Both the position numbers and the translations under genes were made by a program. The notes below the pieces were generated by a model. The model ran no database searches. It was not told the origin of the DNA and saw nothing but the letters and a program-made list of their open reading frames with translations. From Pseudomonas sp. DNDY-54 (GTDB lineage Bacteria; Pseudomonadota; Gammaproteobacteria; Pseudomonadales; Pseudomonadaceae): a DNA stretch of 64,000 nucleotides. The stretch lies in the NCBI RefSeq assembly GCF_019880365.1, contig NZ_CP082271.1:744001-808000 (forward strand), written 5' to 3'. Positions within the stretch are counted from its first letter, which is position 1. Every line of letters starts with the position of its first letter. Positions 60,564-64,000 of this stretch are shown in pieces.

Positions 60564-61031
60564 CTAATCCAGCGGCAGCTCCGTAGTCCGCTTCACTTCA
60601 CTCATAGCGATATGGCTGTGCGCTTCCTGCACGTGCGGCCGCTGCAACAGCTGATCGCGCAAAAAACGCTCGTAGCTGTCGATGTCCTTGGCCACCACCT
60701 TGAGCAGGTAGTCCGACTCACCGGCCATGGTGTGGCATTCCAGCACCTCGGGATAACCCACGACGGCGCGCTCGAACTCGTCGAGGTTGCTGCGCCCGTG
60801 GGCGGACAGCTTGATGTTGACGAACACCGTCATGTTCAACCCGAGCTTCTTCGGGTTGAGCAGGGCGACCTTGCGTTCGATCAGCCCTTCTTCCTGCATG
60901 CGGTTGATGCGGCGCCAGCACGGCGATTGCGACAGCTCGACCTTTTCGGCGATCTCGGCAGCGGACAGGTCGGCGTTGTGTTGCAGCAGCAGCAAAATCT
61001 TGCGGTCGATGCTGCTCAGCGGGGTCTGCAT
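60564..61031 (-). CDS. Lrp/AsnC-family regulator
   Basis: A 155-residue regulator with an N-terminal HTH (LSSIDRKILLLLQHNADLSAAEIAEKVELSQSPCWRRINRMQEEGLI) and a C-terminal RAM ligand domain (NPKKLGLNMTVFVNIKLSAHGRSNLDEFERAV, then GESDYLLKVVAKDIDSYERFLRDQL). The ATG at 61031 fits the family start; 21 further codons are open upstream. It is divergent from the indolepyruvate oxidoreductase gene with a 239-base gap, so it probably senses an amino acid and controls that gene. This pairing is common in Proteobacteria. Confidence 0.92.
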   Translation of the reverse strand: MQTPLSSIDRKILLLLQHNADLSAAEIAEKVELSQSPCWRRINRMQEEGLIERKVALLNPKKLGLNMTVFVNIKLSAHGRSNLDEFERAVVGYPEVLECHTMAGESDYLLKVVAKDIDSYERFLRDQLLQRPHVQEAHSHIAMSEVKRTTELPLD

Positions 61032-61270
61032 GTTCGTTCTCTTTTTGTTGTTGTTAGTGGATGGATCATGCACGCGAGTGCGCTTACACAGCAAAAGTAG
61101 AAAGAAAATCGCTCGGCGTCACGGCCAAACTCTTATCCAACGCGCAACGGTGAGGTGATCCCTTGCTGTGTGCTGGCGTGGGAAAGCTTTCCGTGCAGCT
61201 CCCACAGCCTTGTTAGGCGGATGGCTTAAGAAGCCGTCCAGACTCCGATAAAAACAAACAGGAGCGCCAC

Positions 61271-64000
61271 ATGTCATTGGCCGAGATCCGCCTGGATGAC
61301 AAGTACCGGCTCGCTACCGGGCATCTGTACCTCACCGGCACCCAGGCGCTGACCCGCCTGCCCATGCTGCAGCATCAACGCGACCAGGCCCAAAACCTGA
61401 ACACCGGTTGCTTCATCTCCGGCTACCGCGGCTCGCCGCTGGGCATGCTGGACAAAAGCCTCTGGGAAGCGCGCGATTACCTGAAGCAGCACGCCATCCA
61501 TTTCCAGCCGGGCCTCAACGAGGAACTGGCGGCGACGGCGGTCTGGGGCAGTCAGCAGACCAACCTGTTTCCCGGTGCCAAGTACGACGGCGTGTTCGCC
61601 ATGTGGTACGGCAAGGGGCCGGGTGTCGACCGCTCCGGTGACGTCTTCAAGCACGGCAACGCGGCTGGCGTCTCGCCCCATGGTGGCGTACTGCTGCTGG
61701 CCGGTGACGACCACGGCTGCAAATCCTCGACATTGCCGCACCAGAGCGAGCACGCGTTCATTGCCGCCTCGATCCCGGTGCTCAACCCGTCCAACGTCCA
61801 AGAAATCCTCGACTACGGCATCATCGGCTGGGAGCTCTCGCGCTATTCCGGTTGCTGGGTGGCGCTTAAGACCATCGCCGAAAATGTCGATTCGTCCGCG
61901 GTGGTCGAAGTCGATCCGCTCCGCGTGAAAACCCGCATTCCCGATGACTTCGAGCTGCCCGAAGACGGCGTGCATATCCGCTGGCCGGACCCGCCGCTGG
62001 CGCAGGAAAAGCGCCTCAATCTGTACAAGATTTACGCCGCGCGCGCCTTTGCCCGGGCCAACAACCTCAACCAGGTGATGCTCGATTCGCCGAACCCGCG
62101 ACTGGGCATCATCACCACCGGAAAGTCCTATCTCGATGTTCGCCAGGCACTGGACGACCTCGGGCTGGACGAAGCGCTGTGCGCCTCCGTCGGCCTGCGC
62201 GTATTGAAGGTCGGCATGAGCTGGCCGCTGGAGCCGGTCTCGGTGCATGAATTTGCCCAGGGTCTCGACGAGATTCTGGTGGTCGAGGAAAAGCGCAGCA
62301 TCCTCGAAGACCAGCTCACCGGGCAGCTCTACAACTGGCCGCTGGACAAGCGCCCACGGGTGGTCGGCGAGTTCGATGAGCACGGCACTTCGTTGCTGCC
62401 GAACCTCTCCGAACTGACCCCGGCGATGATCGCCCGGGTGATCGCCAAGCGTCTCGCGCCGATCTACACCAGCGACAGCATCCAGGCGCGGCTCGCGTTT
62501 CTGTCAGCGAAGGAAAAGGCGCTGGCCGCTCGTAGCTATGACACTGTGCGCACGCCGCATTACTGCTCCGGCTGCCCGCACAACACCTCGACCAAGGTGC
62601 CGGAGGGCAGCCGCGCCTCGGCCGGCATTGGCTGTCACTACATGGTGCAGTGGATGGACCGCCGCACCGAGACCTTCACCCAGATGGGCGGGGAGGGCGT
62701 CAACTGGATCGGCCAGGCGCCGTTCACTGACACGCCGCACATGTTCCAGAACCTCGGCGACGGCACCTACTTCCACTCCGGCAGTCTGGCGGTACGCGCC
62801 GCAGTGGCCGCCGGGGTGAACATCACCTTTAAGATTCTCTATAACGATGCGGTGGCGATGACCGGTGGCCAACCCATCGACGGTGAACTGCGGGTCGATC
62901 AGCTCAGTCGGCAGATCGCTGATGAAGGCGTGAAACGCATCGCGCTGGTCAGTGACGAGCCGGACAAATACCCGACCCGCGAGACCTTTGCGCAGATCAC
63001 CAGCTTCCATCACCGTCGCGATCTAGACGCCGTGCAGCGCGAGCTGCGTGAGTTCAAAGGCGTTTCGGTGATCATCTATGACCAGACCTGCGCCACCGAG
63101 AAGCGTCGTCGGCGCAAGCGCGGCAAGCTGGAAGACCCGGCCAAGCGCGCCTTCATCAACCCGGCCGTGTGCGAGGGCTGTGGCGACTGCGGCGAGAAGT
63201 CCAACTGCCTGGCGGTGATGCCGCTGGAAACCGAACTGGGCCGCAAGCGCGAGATCGATCAGAACGCCTGCAACAAGGACTTTTCCTGCGTTGAAGGCTT
63301 CTGCCCGAGCTTTGTCACCGTGCACGGTGGCGGGCTGCGCAAGCCCGAGGCCATGGCGGGCGGTATCGAGGCAGCGACATTGCCCGAGCCGCAGCACCCG
63401 ACGCTGGATCGCCCCTGGAACGTGCTGATACCAGGCGTTGGCGGCAGCGGTGTGACCACCCTCGGGGCGCTGCTGGGCATGGCCGCGCATCTGGAAGGCA
63501 AGGGCTGCACGGTGCTCGATCAGGCCGGTTTGGCGCAGAAGTTCGGCCCGGTGGTCACTCACGTGCGTATCGCCGCCAAGCAGGACGATATCTACGCCGT
63601 GCGCATCGCCGCAGGCGAAACCGATCTGCTGCTGGGCTGCGATCTGGTGGTGGCTGCCGGCGAGGATTCCCTGACCCGCCTCAACGATCAGATCAGTAAC
63701 GCGGTGATCAATAGTCACGAGTCGGCAACCGCCGAGTTCACCCGCAACCCTGACGCACAAGTGCCGGGCAAGGCCATGCGCGAAGCGCTGGTCGATGCGG
63801 TGGGCGCAGAGAAAACCCACTTCATCGATGCGACCTTCCTGGCCACTCGGCTGCTGGGCGATAGCATCGCCACCAACCTGTTCCTGCTGGGCTTTGCCTA
63901 TCAGCAGGGGTTGTTGCCGCTGTCTGCCGAGGCCATCGAAAAGGCTATCAGCATCAACGGCGTCGCCGCACAGCTGAACCAGCAAGCGTTCCGCTGGGGC
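61271..64000 (+). CDS. Fused indolepyruvate ferredoxin oxidoreductase, 3'-truncated
   Basis: The first 910 codons of a fused alpha/beta enzyme that oxidatively decarboxylates aryl- and branched-chain 2-oxo acids. It begins MSLAEIRLDDKYRLATGHLYLTGTQAL. FISGYRGSPLGMLD opens the ThDP-binding part. SYDTVRTPHYCSGCPHNTSTKVPEGS and GMGxEG-like MGGEGVNWIG follow. A ferredoxin-like cysteine set, AVCEGCGDCGEKSNC and CNKDFSCVEGFCPS, lies at about residues 633-680. The gamma-like domain starts at NVLIPGVGGSGVTTLGALLG. The frame stays open at the window edge; such proteins are usually about 1150 residues. An AGGAG site precedes the ATG. Confidence 0.94.
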   Translation, partial: MSLAEIRLDDKYRLATGHLYLTGTQALTRLPMLQHQRDQAQNLNTGCFISGYRGSPLGMLDKSLWEARDYLKQHAIHFQPGLNEELAATAVWGSQQTNLFPGAKYDGVFAMWYGKGPGVDRSGDVFKHGNAAGVSPHGGVLLLAGDDHGCKSSTLPHQSEHAFIAASIPVLNPSNVQEILDYGIIGWELSRYSGCWVALKTIAENVDSSAVVEVDPLRVKTRIPDDFELPEDGVHIRWPDPPLAQEKRLNLYKIYAARAFARANNLNQVMLDSPNPRLGIITTGKSYLDVRQALDDLGLDEALCASVGLRVLKVGMSWPLEPVSVHEFAQGLDEILVVEEKRSILEDQLTGQLYNWPLDKRPRVVGEFDEHGTSLLPNLSELTPAMIARVIAKRLAPIYTSDSIQARLAFLSAKEKALAARSYDTVRTPHYCSGCPHNTSTKVPEGSRASAGIGCHYMVQWMDRRTETFTQMGGEGVNWIGQAPFTDTPHMFQNLGDGTYFHSGSLAVRAAVAAGVNITFKILYNDAVAMTGGQPIDGELRVDQLSRQIADEGVKRIALVSDEPDKYPTRETFAQITSFHHRRDLDAVQRELREFKGVSVIIYDQTCATEKRRRRKRGKLEDPAKRAFINPAVCEGCGDCGEKSNCLAVMPLETELGRKREIDQNACNKDFSCVEGFCPSFVTVHGGGLRKPEAMAGGIEAATLPEPQHPTLDRPWNVLIPGVGGSGVTTLGALLGMAAHLEGKGCTVLDQAGLAQKFGPVVTHVRIAAKQDDIYAVRIAAGETDLLLGCDLVVAAGEDSLTRLNDQISNAVINSHESATAEFTRNPDAQVPGKAMREALVDAVGAEKTHFIDATFLATRLLGDSIATNLFLLGFAYQQGLLPLSAEAIEKAISINGVAAQLNQQAFRWG

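Overview
The window is GC-rich gammaproteobacterial chromosome. Gene content and order point to the Pseudomonas stutzeri (Stutzerimonas) group. The run obgE, proB, creA-like, rpsT, murJ, ribF, ileS, lspA, fkpB, ispH, pilE, pilY1, pilX, pilW, pilV, fimU, fimT, thiO follows the order known from P. aeruginosa, with pilY2 missing. P. stutzeri is also a known carrier of phn (C-P lyase) operons. I see no tRNA or rRNA gene, CRISPR array, transposase or phage gene.

Layout. (1) 1-10793: core genes for a ribosome-associated GTPase, proline synthesis, ribosomal protein S20, lipid II export, flavin cofactors, Ile-tRNA, prolipoprotein processing and isoprenoids. (2) 10875-18317, minus strand: the type IV pilus minor-pilin and PilY1 operon. 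(3) 18492-22356: thiO, a SUI1-type factor and speA; the P. aeruginosa synteny ends just after thiO. (4) 22451-29404: a tandem repeat array, then small metabolic and stress genes: a YjdM-like protein, acyl-CoA thioesterase, cytochrome c4, periplasmic catalase katB with ankB, cyanase, a PhyH dioxygenase and cytochrome b561. (5) 29463-34348: sbcC and sbcD. (6) 34349-35606: about 1.25 kb of extragenic repeats with no credible gene. (7) 35607-45926: an orphan WYL regulator, small ORFs, a two-component system with tandem PepSY proteins, a CusF-like protein, a ThDP enzyme, a frameshifted DUF899 gene, a pseudouridine synthase, an endonuclease VIII-like enzyme and a DUF192 protein. (8) 46116-58070: a complete phosphonate operon phnCDEFGHIJKLMNP ending in an MFS transporter. 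(9) 58194-64000: a chemoreceptor, a palindromic MITE-like element, and an Lrp/AsnC regulator divergent from a fused indolepyruvate ferredoxin oxidoreductase that runs off the window.

How the genes work together. PhnCDE import phosphonates. PhnGHIJKLM and PhnNP break the C-P bond and salvage the ribosyl phosphate. The operon is preceded by three 11-bp-spaced PhoB-like repeats. These abut a TGTTTAGACA sequence that recurs as a perfect TGTCTAGACA palindrome at the start of phnF, so dual control by PhoB and PhnF is a concrete, testable inference. The minor pilins and PilY1 would build the type IV pilus tip. The two-component, PepSY and CusF-like genes look like an envelope cation-sensing module.

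Repeats are the main non-coding feature: REP/BIME pairs, several hairpins built on the GTAGGGTGG motif, a three-copy tandem array, the modular repeat island beside the WYL gene, and the MITE-like palindrome. I did not find an obviously new multi-gene system. The best leads are the phn operator architecture and the operon-terminal MFS gene, the PepSY/two-component module with its unlisted 33-residue membrane ORF, and the WYL regulator beside the repeat island.
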